A stretch of 64,000 bases of DNA from Marinobacterium marinum. GTDB lineage: Bacteria > Pseudomonadota > Gammaproteobacteria > Pseudomonadales > Balneatricaceae. Made by a program: the position numbers and the translations under genes. The stretch spans positions 1 to 64,000 of the forward strand of contig NZ_JACEMT010000050.1 in assembly GCF_013868415.1 (NCBI RefSeq), read 5' to 3'. A model generated the notes under the pieces. That model saw only the letters and a list, made by a program, of their open reading frames with translations. It was not told where the DNA came from and made no database searches. Below, in pieces: positions 35,634 to 44,843 of the stretch; positions within the stretch are counted from its first letter, which is position 1, and each line of letters starts with the position of its first letter.

Positions 35634-37771
35634 GCTGCCGCCCTCTTCACACGCCCCTGAGCCAAGGCATCAAGCACGGTCTGCTTGGGACCGTCTGCCA
35701 AAATCTTCCCCTTGTCCATCACCACCAGTCGATCGACCAGCTGCAGCAGGCTGGTGCGGTGAGTGATCAGCAACAGTGTCTTGTCCTGACAATGCTCCTT
35801 GAGCTGCCGGCAGATATGCTGTTCCATCATGCTATCCATTGCGCTGGCAGGTTCGTCCAGCAACAGCACGGGGGCATCCATCAACACCGCTCGCGCCAGT
35901 GCCAGTGTTTGTCGCTGCCCGCCGGACAGTGACAGTCCCTGCTCGCCAACCTGACGGGACCAGCCATCCGCTTCGGGTCCGATCAGTGTATCCAGACCGG
36001 ATACGCGCACCGCCTGCTGCAGCTGGTGCGGCTCCACATCATCCATGCCCAGGGTGACATTGTCGTATACGCTGCCATTGATCAGTTGCAGATCCTGCGG
36101 CAGGTAACCGATACTGCGACGCACTTCAGCCGGGTCCAGCTGGGTCTGATTCAGGCCATCCAACAGCACGCTGCCCTGAGTCGGGCGATACAGGCCCAGA
36201 ATCAGCTTTTCCAATGTACTTTTACCGGAGCCGGCGGCACCAATAATGCCGATCTTTTCACCGGCCTTGATACGCAGGGAAATACCGTTCAGTGCCGCCC
36301 GCTCCTCACCGGGGTAGGTAAAGCTCACATTGCTGAATTCGATTTCACCGCGCAGCCCTTCATGGCTGATCGATTGCTGCCCCGGACTCCTCTCCTGCGG
36401 GGTTTCCATCACTTCATCCAGCATATTCAACGCCGAAGCCGCCTGATGGTACTGGGTCAGCAGCGCCGCCGTCTGTGACACCGGCGCCATCGCTCTGGAG
36501 CTGAGCATATAAGCCGCAATCAGCGCCCCCTGGCTCATCTGGCCATCTATTACCAGATACACGCCAATGATGATCATGCTTACCGCTACAGTCTGCTGCA
36601 CCCAGGCCGCGCCCATGCTGACCGAGGTACCCAGCAGCCTCTGCCGGCTTCCGGTTCCGGACAGAAAGCGGGTCGCCTGCTCCCATTGCCGCTGCATGCG
36701 GCCAGTCGCATTGAGACTTTTCAACAACGGCAAACAGCTCAGGCTTTCAATCACTCCCGCCGTACGCTGTGCCGACGCCTGCCCGGATACATCCGCCAGG
36801 CGACGCATCTGCTGCTGTACCGACAGGGCATACAACAGCAGCAACAGAGCCCCCACGACGACGGGCACCGCCATCAAGGGAGCAATAATCAAAATAATCA
36901 GGAGAAACAGAAGGAAGAACGGCAAGTCAATCAGCGCCGTCACCACCATGCTGCCACAGAAAGCACGCACACTTTCAAACCCCTGAATACTACCCGCCAG
37001 GGCACCGATGGAAGTGGGCATATGCTCCAGGCGCATGCCCAGCACCCGTTCCATCAACCGTGCGGACAGCCGGTTATCGGCACGCCCCGCGGCCAGCTCG
37101 ATAAACCAGCCACGCAACATGCGCAGGACAAGGTCGGCCACAATCACGATGCCAACCCCTGCTGCCAATACCCACAGCGTTGAGGTTGTCTGATTGGGTA
37201 CGACCCGGTCATAAACATTCATCACAAACAGTGGCAGCGCCAGCGCGAACAGGTTGACGCACAGCGACGCCAGTAAAACATCGCGATAGATACGCCGATT
37301 GCCACGGATGACCGACCAGAACCAGTGCCCGCTATCGGAACTGGCCGCCTCTTCCGCTGCCACCTCACCCAGCTGCAGCAACGGTCGGCAATAGGCGACC
37401 ACTCCCGCGTAATCGTCTTGCAATTCGTCCCATGTCAGGGTTTGCACCTCCATGCCCAGCTCGGGCACACGAACCCGTGCCTCGCCGGTAGACGAATCCA
37501 GATACTCAAGCACACAGGCCCGATTGCCTTGCAGCAACAGGATGCAGGGTAGCCAGCGGCCATTCAGGCGCGCCAGCGGCTGGCGCACCAGACGTGCGCG
37601 CATGCCGGCACGCTCTGCAGCCCTCGGCAGCAGCGACGGTGTCAACTGCCCACCCCGCAACGGCAGCCCTTCTGTCAGGGCCGCTCGTGTGCGGCGATTG
37701 CCACTGGCCTGTGCCAGCCACTGAAGGCACTGGCACAGAGAGTCGTCATGCATGGCGATGCCGGCGGTCAT
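35630..37771 (-). CDS. Type I secretion ABC transporter with N-terminal C39-like domain (LapB-like)
   Basis: The 713-residue protein has an N-terminal C39 peptidase-like domain (about 1-130) in which the usual catalytic Cys/His pattern is not evident, so it likely serves in substrate docking. Five to six membrane helices follow (about 165-430), then the ATPase: Walker A GAAGSGKST near 510, signature LSGGQRQ near 613, Walker B VLLLDEPAS near 637. It powers export of the adhesin. It starts three bases after the TolC gene ends; a later ATG (37753, MHDDSLCQ) is an alternative start. Confidence 0.93.
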   Translation of the reverse strand: MTAGIAMHDDSLCQCLQWLAQASGNRRTRAALTEGLPLRGGQLTPSLLPRAAERAGMRARLVRQPLARLNGRWLPCILLLQGNRACVLEYLDSSTGEARVRVPELGMEVQTLTWDELQDDYAGVVAYCRPLLQLGEVAAEEAASSDSGHWFWSVIRGNRRIYRDVLLASLCVNLFALALPLFVMNVYDRVVPNQTTSTLWVLAAGVGIVIVADLVLRMLRGWFIELAAGRADNRLSARLMERVLGMRLEHMPTSIGALAGSIQGFESVRAFCGSMVVTALIDLPFFLLFLLIILIIAPLMAVPVVVGALLLLLYALSVQQQMRRLADVSGQASAQRTAGVIESLSCLPLLKSLNATGRMQRQWEQATRFLSGTGSRQRLLGTSVSMGAAWVQQTVAVSMIIIGVYLVIDGQMSQGALIAAYMLSSRAMAPVSQTAALLTQYHQAASALNMLDEVMETPQERSPGQQSISHEGLRGEIEFSNVSFTYPGEERAALNGISLRIKAGEKIGIIGAAGSGKSTLEKLILGLYRPTQGSVLLDGLNQTQLDPAEVRRSIGYLPQDLQLINGSVYDNVTLGMDDVEPHQLQQAVRVSGLDTLIGPEADGWSRQVGEQGLSLSGGQRQTLALARAVLMDAPVLLLDEPASAMDSMMEQHICRQLKEHCQDKTLLLITHRTSLLQLVDRLVVMDKGKILADGPKQTVLDALAQGRVKRAAA

Positions 37772-37773
37772 GA

Positions 37774-39201
37774 TTAGCGCACGTCAAGCTGAACCAGCGC
37801 ATCGGAAACCGCTGCGCAGTACTGTACAGGCAGATCCTGTGCATCCTGCCCTTCCGGTACGATATCAGTGATATCAGCCATGGCCGGTGCCATATCCAAC
37901 GTATCCAGCAGACTGCCCATGCTGTTGAGCACCTGCAGGCGAGTCAGCATCAGGTCATACTGACCCTGAACATAGCTGCGCTCGGCCTGAAAGGCTTCGT
38001 TTTCGGAGTCCAGCACGTCCAGTAGTGAGCGACGCCCGATGTCGTACTGCTGACGATAGGCTTCCACGACATTGGAAGAGGATTCCTTGTGTTGCTGCAG
38101 CAATGTCAGTTTCTGCTTGAGGTTGCCCTGCTCGGCCCAGGCAATGGTAGCGGTCTGACGCAGATCAACGCAGGCCTTATCTCGCATGCTTTCGGCCTGG
38201 CCAATACGATGATGCGCAGCACGCTGAGTCGCACGATCACTGCCACCATTGAAGATGTTATATCGCATGCGCAGCTCTACCAGGCTTTCATCGCCGTAGC
38301 TATCCGGATCGGTACGATTATCAAAACCGTTGTTGTTCTGATACATACCATGACTCAGACCCAGCTCCAGCGTGGGGTAGTTGGTGGATTCAGCCACTGT
38401 CAGCGCCGAGCGAGCCGCATCAATATTGGCAAAGGCGGCATGGATGGAAGGATTGTTGGCGAAAGCGCTGTTCAGCACAGGCTCCAGCGCGGTCGGCATG
38501 CCCGCATCCAGTTCCGGTACCGCCTGCAGGGATTCACCCGGTGCACGTCCTACCAGACGCTGGAAGCGCGCCGTAACACTCTGCAGGTTGCTCAATTCAG
38601 TGCGCAGATTGGAACGTGCCAGCGCCAGACGGCCTTCGGCCTGGTACAGGTCGGCCCGATTGCCCACACCACGTTCGGTACGCTCATGCACCTGCTTGCG
38701 CACACGAACATGGTTGTCCACATTCGCCTGCGCCAGGCCGGCCAGATAACGATAGCGTTTCACATCCAGGTAGGCCTGAGCGACTTCCAGTGTTTTGTCT
38801 TCGGCTTCACCGCGCAAACGATAATACTGCTCGCGCATCTGATGTTCGGCTTCATCTACACGTCCCTGCACTTTGAAACCGTCGAACAGCATCTGCGTGA
38901 TTGAGAGTTCCGCGTAGTTGCGGTCATAAGAGCCACGCTTGTCAAAGTCGCGTCGCGCCTGGCCCACCGAAACATCCAGATCAACGCTGGGCAGATAACC
39001 GCCCCGTTCTTTCCGTTTTTCCGCCTGCAGCACGTTCAGTGCCTCGGCCTCAAAACGCACTTCGGGGTTGCTATCGAGTGCTTCGGCCACAACCGACTGC
39101 AGGCTTTCAGCACTCGCTTGTGTACCAAACAGCAGAACCAGCCCTGTAGCTATTGATTGAGCCAGTCGTGCCGGTTTCAAACAAACTTTTACCGCGTCCA
39201 T
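37774..39201 (-). CDS. TolC-family outer-membrane channel of the adhesin secretion system (LapE-like)
   Basis: A 475-residue outer-membrane efflux protein with an N-terminal signal sequence (LAQSIATGLVLLFGTQASA) cleaved near residue 31. The two-fold TolC pattern is present: SVVAEALDSNPEVRFEAEAL and, in the second half, SAFANNPSIHAAFANIDAARSAL, plus RYNIFNGGSD. It forms the channel across the outer membrane and periplasm. First gene of the tolC-ABC-HlyD-adhesin unit, with AAGGAGAGG seven bases before ATG. The 220-bp gap to the kinase gene must hold its promoter; no consensus boxes stand out. Confidence 0.92.
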   Translation of the reverse strand: MDAVKVCLKPARLAQSIATGLVLLFGTQASAESLQSVVAEALDSNPEVRFEAEALNVLQAEKRKERGGYLPSVDLDVSVGQARRDFDKRGSYDRNYAELSITQMLFDGFKVQGRVDEAEHQMREQYYRLRGEAEDKTLEVAQAYLDVKRYRYLAGLAQANVDNHVRVRKQVHERTERGVGNRADLYQAEGRLALARSNLRTELSNLQSVTARFQRLVGRAPGESLQAVPELDAGMPTALEPVLNSAFANNPSIHAAFANIDAARSALTVAESTNYPTLELGLSHGMYQNNNGFDNRTDPDSYGDESLVELRMRYNIFNGGSDRATQRAAHHRIGQAESMRDKACVDLRQTATIAWAEQGNLKQKLTLLQQHKESSSNVVEAYRQQYDIGRRSLLDVLDSENEAFQAERSYVQGQYDLMLTRLQVLNSMGSLLDTLDMAPAMADITDIVPEGQDAQDLPVQYCAAVSDALVQLDVR

Positions 39202-39421
39202 AATTCGCCTCTCCTTGTCAGGCCAAACAGCATGTATAGAGGAGTCTTCAGCGAATCGACACTGACCCTGCTGGACGAAATGGACGGCAGGCGGAATAAG
39301 GGCCGATCACTGAGCTGTGTGTGAAATAGAAAACAGTATTGTAAGGGGACGCGGGGGCGATAACCTGTGCCAGAAGGGCACAAAGCTTTGCTGGAACGAA
39401 CAATTAATTCAAACGATTGAT

Positions 39422-41410
39422 TCAACCATTGCCAAGCAGAATTCTAACCGGCAATAAAACTGTAATACGTGTTCCCTCATCCAGCTTACTATACAGTGAA
39501 ATATCACCGGCCATCTTGTGCACCAGCTCTTTGACAATGGCCAGCCCCAGCCCCGAACCTGGAATATTGTGCTCACTTGCCGCACGGTGAAAGGGCTCAA
39601 ACACTCTGCTTTGCTCGTGCAGACTAATGCCATGGCCGGTATCACTGACCGTCATATCCAAAATGGCGCCATCCCGAACCGACGTTTCTCGCAACTCGAC
39701 GTCCAGTCTGACGCTCCCGGCTTCCGTGTATTTACATGCATTCTCCAACAAGTTGAACAGCACTTCCCGCAGCAGGGTTGCATCGCCCATCACCGTACAC
39801 TCTGCCTCCGGCTGCAGACGCACACTGAAGTCCAACAACTTGTCGGAAAACTGAATGCTGACCACATGTTCCAGACTGGCAAAAAAGGCGGGGAGGTGAA
39901 CTGGACACGGCTGACACTCAATGTCCCGGATACCCTGGGCATAGTTGATCAAACGATCGACAACCACCAGCATATGCCGAGCACTATCGTCGATAATCCG
40001 CCCCTTATGCGCAACGGTTTCTGACTGCCCTTCCAGCAGTCGAGCATACCCAAAAATCGCGCTCAGCGGCGACTTGAGATCATGCGTCACACGCCCCAAA
40101 AAGGCCGTTTTAGCTTCGTCTGCCTTGTGCGCCGCCACCAAGGCTTCATGCAATGCACGGGTGCGCCCGGCCGCTACGGCTTCAAGGCGAAGCCGAGCCT
40201 GGTGCTCTCGCTCATGCAACTGTCTTTCCAAAACGAAATCATGTTCGTTTTTATGCCGTGCATAGGTCAGCAGCAGTCCAAGCACGATTGCTGCACCCAC
40301 CCCGATACGCAGCATATCGAATTCGGCGGTATAGCGAATCGCAAAAAAATACATGACGAAGAAAGCACTGAGACAGACCCACACGCCCCCCAATAATGCC
40401 AATAAGGTTTTTTGCCGGGGCTGATGATATTTCAGCGCTGTCGGCACCATAAACGGCCAAACAGCAAGCAGCAAGCAGCTGAGACCTGTCAAGAGCGAAA
40501 GGGATATGACCGTGTCCAACACAAAGGTCAACACCGAGTACAGCAACGTCAGCGCCAATACAGCCGGCGGTGCCCAACGCCACACCCTGTGCGTATGCAA
40601 ACCGAGGATATACACCGACAAAACGATAAACAGTGCCTTGATTACCGCGCTGCTGATAAAGCGCAACTCGGCGGCATACTCTGTTGCCCCACCTAACACC
40701 AGGGCGGTGATATAGCCTTCTTTCTCCGATTCGCACACAAACAGCGCCAGCATCCAGATGCCAACCAGCAGGTACTTGAAATCACGTTGCGCCAGCAATA
40801 GCACGAATAACGTCAGGATAACGACCAGAGAGACCGAATGGAGTCGATAGCGCTGCAGTTCCTGCTGCTCAAAATGTTCCGGCTCCCAGCTTGTAAGTTT
40901 CAGGAAAGGACGACTGCTGGAATCGATTTGAACCAGAAAATCCACCTGTTGCCCGACCGGAATCGATACCGGTACCAGCGCCCTCACTCTGGCGATATCA
41001 CGCACCGAAACAGGCGTATCCAAACCGACACTGTGGTGTTCTATTTGCGCACCGGTCAGCGGGTCACGCTGCCAAACCTTAATTGCCTGCAGACTCCAAG
41101 GGAAAAACTCCAGCCAACACTCTATCGGCTCCGCACCCGAGTTGGACAGCCGAGCACGCAACCATAGCGTAGAGGCCTGACGAGGCGCTTCCAACAACTC
41201 AGGGTGCTGCCGTACGGACACCCAGCTCGCCCCCGGTTCCATCCCCTGCATGGCCAGCGCGAGGTTATGATCACTTGATACTGCGGACAACTCGATCACC
41301 GGCCAGTCCTGCGACGATTCTCCCCTGGCAACCATCGCCACCAGCAGCCACAGACAGGCCAACCCGATCCGAGACAAGAACTTCAAAGACCCGTACTCGT
41401 CACTTGGCAT
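39422..41410 (-). CDS. Sensor histidine kinase with 7TMR-DISM sensor
   Basis: About 662 residues. A signal-like N terminus is followed by a periplasmic 7TMR-DISM extracellular domain (about 30-185), seven membrane helices (about 195-385), a coiled coil, HisKA with the phospho-accepting H443 in RVTHDLKSPL, and an intact HATPase: N box NLLENACKYT, G1 DTGHGIS, F box VFEPFHRA, G2 GSGLGLAIV. The DISM domain often binds carbohydrate-like ligands. ATG at 41410 is taken as start; another in frame lies at 41431. It overlaps the end of the hybrid kinase gene. No receiver domain of its own, so it likely acts with the adjacent regulator. Confidence 0.88.
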   Translation of the reverse strand: MPSDEYGSLKFLSRIGLACLWLLVAMVARGESSQDWPVIELSAVSSDHNLALAMQGMEPGASWVSVRQHPELLEAPRQASTLWLRARLSNSGAEPIECWLEFFPWSLQAIKVWQRDPLTGAQIEHHSVGLDTPVSVRDIARVRALVPVSIPVGQQVDFLVQIDSSSRPFLKLTSWEPEHFEQQELQRYRLHSVSLVVILTLFVLLLAQRDFKYLLVGIWMLALFVCESEKEGYITALVLGGATEYAAELRFISSAVIKALFIVLSVYILGLHTHRVWRWAPPAVLALTLLYSVLTFVLDTVISLSLLTGLSCLLLAVWPFMVPTALKYHQPRQKTLLALLGGVWVCLSAFFVMYFFAIRYTAEFDMLRIGVGAAIVLGLLLTYARHKNEHDFVLERQLHEREHQARLRLEAVAAGRTRALHEALVAAHKADEAKTAFLGRVTHDLKSPLSAIFGYARLLEGQSETVAHKGRIIDDSARHMLVVVDRLINYAQGIRDIECQPCPVHLPAFFASLEHVVSIQFSDKLLDFSVRLQPEAECTVMGDATLLREVLFNLLENACKYTEAGSVRLDVELRETSVRDGAILDMTVSDTGHGISLHEQSRVFEPFHRAASEHNIPGSGLGLAIVKELVHKMAGDISLYSKLDEGTRITVLLPVRILLGNG

Positions 41411-43632
41411 ACTGCATGCTCGCCAGCCCATGTATCCAGCAATGTCTGAAGTTCCACGAAATTGCCACTTTCAGCCGGGCGGCGCATCTGCCGAGCCAAA
41501 TCGATATACTCCGGCAACTCCCGCTGCACTTCGTCACACCATTCAACCAGATCCGTCACGGCTCCCTGCTCAATCCAGGCATGTATCTTTTCGAGGGTTT
41601 CTGCACTCAAGTCATAGCGCTGCTTACAGGCCGGACAGTGACGATCACGCCCGCTACCCAGCACCGTTTCAAGTGACAGTGACAACACACGCGCAATCAC
41701 ACGCCGCAGCCGTACCAGATCAACGGGCTTACCCAGGCAAGCATCGTAGCCTTTTTCACCCGGTTGATTCTGCTCTGCCTGCAACCCCCAGGTCGCAGAC
41801 AGCAGTATGACCGGAATATAGGTGCCTTCCGTGCGCATGGCCTGCAACACTGCATCACCGTCGCGACCCGGCAGGCAATAATCGGTCAGCACCAAATCCG
41901 GCAACCTGTCGGTTTCGGATAGAGCCGCAATGGCTGTTTCTGCACAGGCGAATGTACGTACCTCAGAACCGAGCGACTCCAGTTCCAGTGCCATCAGCGT
42001 ACGAATCGCTTCCGCATCGTCCACCACCCAGGCCATATACCCCTGTGCATCAAATACCGGCAGCATGTGCTCGGGCATATTGAGCAATGCCGCATCCTCC
42101 TGCTCCTCTCCGACGTGCACCGGCAAGGATATCTGCACACGAGTGCCCATCCCGCTTTCATTCTGTAACCGAATCCTGCCCCCCAGCTTACCGACCAGGT
42201 CATGTACGATAAACAGCCCCGGCTCTGCCTCTTCCAGCAGACCGACCGACACCGAGTGTCCCGTCAGGATCGACAGCTCCTCGGGCGACAACCCCTTGCC
42301 GCTATCCGTCACCACACATGTCAGCCAGAGCGTCCCTGTCGCCGGATCAAAGTGACTGCTGACCTGCATGTCAATCTCGCCATTACGGGTATGCCGACAG
42401 CCACTGTCGACCAGATTCACAAGAATTTCCCGCAGAAAGGTTTCGTCACTGCGAATGGTCAAGCACGCCAGTTCTCCAATCGTCATAGTGAAACGATTGC
42501 CCTTTTTATACGCCAGTATCCTGGCTTCATATTCCAGGCTGTTGAGAAAAGCGTGCAAGTAGATTTCACCGGTGATTTGCTCAATGGTCGTAACATCTCG
42601 TGCATGGTCAATCAACCGAGTCACCATGTTCAACATATGCCGAGCACTGTTGTAGATGGCCAACCCCGTTTCACCAACCTTGTCCGGCTCGGCCCGCAGG
42701 TGCTGAGCATAGCCCATGATGGAGGTCAGCGGAGACTTGAGATCATGCGACACCCGACTGAGAAAGTTGCTTTTCTCGGCATCGGCAACCTGAGCCGCTC
42801 TTAAGGCCCGACTCAACTCGTCCGTACGTTCGGCAACGATACGTTCCAGATACTCACGTTCCTGCTGATCCTTTTGGCGCAGCCGTTGTTTCAGGTAACG
42901 GGCGTAACTGCGGCGCTGATGACTGCAAACCAGCAACAGCCCCAGCACGATCACGGCATAGGCAACGGCCGCCGTGGCTATCAACGCGGTAGAATCAGGC
43001 CGCTCAACCGTCAGCTTCGCCGTCACGATCTGCGTGGTCAGCCAACCGGCTATCAGCAGTCCGAATAACGAGCGCTGCCAACGATCTTGCGATTCGGACG
43101 CAACCGGCAACAGCAGAATCCAAACCACCATATAAAAGCCACTCAGGAGCAATCCGGCCGTACGCACATGGTCATCACTGATAAAAGGCATCAGCAGAGG
43201 TGTCAACAACAAGGCTGATACGGCAAAACCCGATACGCGGCGAAAAAAACGGTGTCGGTTCAGCCCCAGCAATACCGTCGACAGTATGATGAACAACGGC
43301 TTTTCCAACAGCAAAACAAGATAAAAGAGGTCTCTGGGTGGCCCGTCACGTGCGCCGAACAACAGTGCGGACAGATTGCCGCCCCACTCCGCCAGCAAGC
43401 AGAAAAGCACCAGCATCCACGCGCCCACCAATGCATAACGCACGTCGAACTGCGCCAATAGCACCACCAGCACAGTGACAATAGCAGCCAGCGCAAGCAG
43501 ATAAACCATCTCCCCCGCCATTGGGTTCAGATGATCAATAGCCCCTGCCGGTGCAGTGAACAGCAAGCACAACAAGAAGACTACCGGCTTTCCCCTGCCC
43601 GACAGTGATGCCAGCCAGCCACCATTATTCAA
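41383..43632 (-). CDS. Hybrid 7TM histidine kinase with degraded ATP-binding site and receiver domain
   Basis: About 749 residues: signal-like helix, seven membrane helices without the large DISM extracellular domain of its neighbour, HisKA with H296 (RVSHDLKSPL), HATPase, and a receiver with D584 (LTDYCLPGRDG) and Lys in LGKP. A C-terminal tail with CPACKQRYDLS and a helical region follows. In the HATPase the essential N-box Asn is replaced by Ser (NLVDSGCRHT) and the G2 box is EPGLFIV instead of GLGLAI; G1 (DSGKGLS) is kept. ATP binding is doubtful. The TTG at 43632 overlapping the end of the regulator gene is the suggested start; the frame is open to 43746. Confidence 0.78.
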   Translation of the reverse strand: MNNGGWLASLSGRGKPVVFLLCLLFTAPAGAIDHLNPMAGEMVYLLALAAIVTVLVVLLAQFDVRYALVGAWMLVLFCLLAEWGGNLSALLFGARDGPPRDLFYLVLLLEKPLFIILSTVLLGLNRHRFFRRVSGFAVSALLLTPLLMPFISDDHVRTAGLLLSGFYMVVWILLLPVASESQDRWQRSLFGLLIAGWLTTQIVTAKLTVERPDSTALIATAAVAYAVIVLGLLLVCSHQRRSYARYLKQRLRQKDQQEREYLERIVAERTDELSRALRAAQVADAEKSNFLSRVSHDLKSPLTSIMGYAQHLRAEPDKVGETGLAIYNSARHMLNMVTRLIDHARDVTTIEQITGEIYLHAFLNSLEYEARILAYKKGNRFTMTIGELACLTIRSDETFLREILVNLVDSGCRHTRNGEIDMQVSSHFDPATGTLWLTCVVTDSGKGLSPEELSILTGHSVSVGLLEEAEPGLFIVHDLVGKLGGRIRLQNESGMGTRVQISLPVHVGEEQEDAALLNMPEHMLPVFDAQGYMAWVVDDAEAIRTLMALELESLGSEVRTFACAETAIAALSETDRLPDLVLTDYCLPGRDGDAVLQAMRTEGTYIPVILLSATWGLQAEQNQPGEKGYDACLGKPVDLVRLRRVIARVLSLSLETVLGSGRDRHCPACKQRYDLSAETLEKIHAWIEQGAVTDLVEWCDEVQRELPEYIDLARQMRRPAESGNFVELQTLLDTWAGEHAVCQVTSTGL

Positions 43633-44431
43633 TCGGGCAACCCTGTCCTGACAACCTGAATTTCGACGGCGCCAAGCCAAATCGCTCGCGGAAAGCCGTC
43701 GAGAAATTCGCACCATTACTAAAACCGACCTGAGCGGCAATGTCATTGATCGACGTGTCGGTATTGCGCAGCAATTGCCAGGCTTCTTTCATCCGCTCTT
43801 CACGCAGGTATTCATATACCGTAGCCCCGGCACACTCTTTAAAGGCAGTGTTCAAACGCTTGGCGTTCGTCCCGACCAAACGTGCCAAATCCTGAACGCT
43901 AGGCGCCTCGTCCAGGTTACTCAACAAATGTATGCGGGCACTATGGAAGAGTACATGGCTCAAATGCGCCTCGCCGGAGCGCACGAGCACTTCCTCTGCT
44001 CCGCCCACGGCGTCCGTCATTGCAGCGTCGCCCGGTTCGTCCGAGCGCTGCCGATAACGCAAATGTACCTGTAATCGCAGACTCACCTCGTCAAAGTCGA
44101 AGGGCTTGCCGATAAAATCGACTCCACCCGCCAGCAGCCCCTGAATACGCTGCTTCGGAGCGGAAAAGGCAGACAGGAATATCACCGGAATACCGGCAGT
44201 AACAGGGTCGTTATTCAGCAGTTTACAGGCTGAATAGCCGTCACATCGCGGCATATCAACATCCATCAGCACCAGATCCGGCACAATCAAGCGAGCCTTG
44301 TGGATCCCATCCAGTCCATCCAGCGCATGGTACACCCGACACCCCTGATGTTGCAGATAGGTGGTAATCAGCAGGCGTTCTGCCTCTACATCATCAATGA
44401 CAAGAACTCGTTTTCCGTTGAGTATTTCCAT
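43625..44431 (-). CDS. Response regulator with AraC-type DNA-binding domain
   Basis: A 268-residue protein: receiver domain with acidic pair D13-D14, phospho-acceptor D57 (LVLMDVDMP) and Lys in IGKPFDF; then an AraC/XylS helix-turn-helix pair over about 165-265 (VQDLARLVGTNAKRLNTAFKE and SINDIAAQVGFSNGANFSTAFRERFG). ATG at 44431 (MEILNGKRVL) fits receiver homology; the frame continues to 44491. First gene of a three-gene unit with the two 7TM kinases, ending 4.4 kb before the adhesin secretion genes on the same strand, so it is a good candidate for their regulator. Confidence 0.9.
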   Translation of the reverse strand: MEILNGKRVLVIDDVEAERLLITTYLQHQGCRVYHALDGLDGIHKARLIVPDLVLMDVDMPRCDGYSACKLLNNDPVTAGIPVIFLSAFSAPKQRIQGLLAGGVDFIGKPFDFDEVSLRLQVHLRYRQRSDEPGDAAMTDAVGGAEEVLVRSGEAHLSHVLFHSARIHLLSNLDEAPSVQDLARLVGTNAKRLNTAFKECAGATVYEYLREERMKEAWQLLRNTDTSINDIAAQVGFSNGANFSTAFRERFGLAPSKFRLSGQGCPIE

Positions 44432-44843
44432 CAGCCCCGACCCATAAGGTTGAACAGCACATTCCAAACGCGAGTTCCAATAGCCACTCAATCATTGTGC
44501 ATAGGGAAAATGATACCTGATAGGGGGACTTTTTGCTTCACGATACCCCCCAAGCAACCCGCTCAAAACAGCCAGCCGACAACACATTCCCAGCCGGATG
44601 GAATTTCACCGGTTCCATTTGCGTGGCAACTGTTTTTGCAGGGAGCGGTTTGTTACCCTGAGACGCTGTCATGACAAGACCTTCCTGTTGGCTCGAGAGT
44701 CTCGCTTTCTCGGCAAACACATCCAGCGCTTCCCGCCACAGGCATTGCTCCACTCCTGCCGTGGAACCCGAAACGGCAGTTGGGCTGCCCGGAGTGACTG
44801 ACAGACACGCTTACTCAAAAGTTTACTTTTATTTCAATGAGTT
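44432..44843. other. 412-bp gap between the response regulator and mutS
   Basis: Divergent promoter region. It contains no recognised gene, one weak candidate small reading frame on the minus strand (44538-44672), and no clear terminator or consensus promoter. This is one edge of the block inserted between mutS and recA. Confidence 0.6.
44538..44672 (-). CDS. Possible 44-aa reading frame upstream of the response regulator
   Basis: ATG at 44672 is preceded by AGGAAGG at an ideal seven-base spacing. The product would be MTASQGNKPLPAKTVATQME onward, with no known motif. The same frame continues upstream to a GTG at 44753. There is no homology I recognise; it may be chance. Confidence 0.2.
   Translation of the reverse strand: MTASQGNKPLPAKTVATQMEPVKFHPAGNVLSAGCFERVAWGVS

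Noticed and set aside
44598-44801. 67-codon plus-strand frame upstream of mutS
   Set aside because: No ribosome site, no homology, Arg/His-rich translation typical of a non-coding frame.
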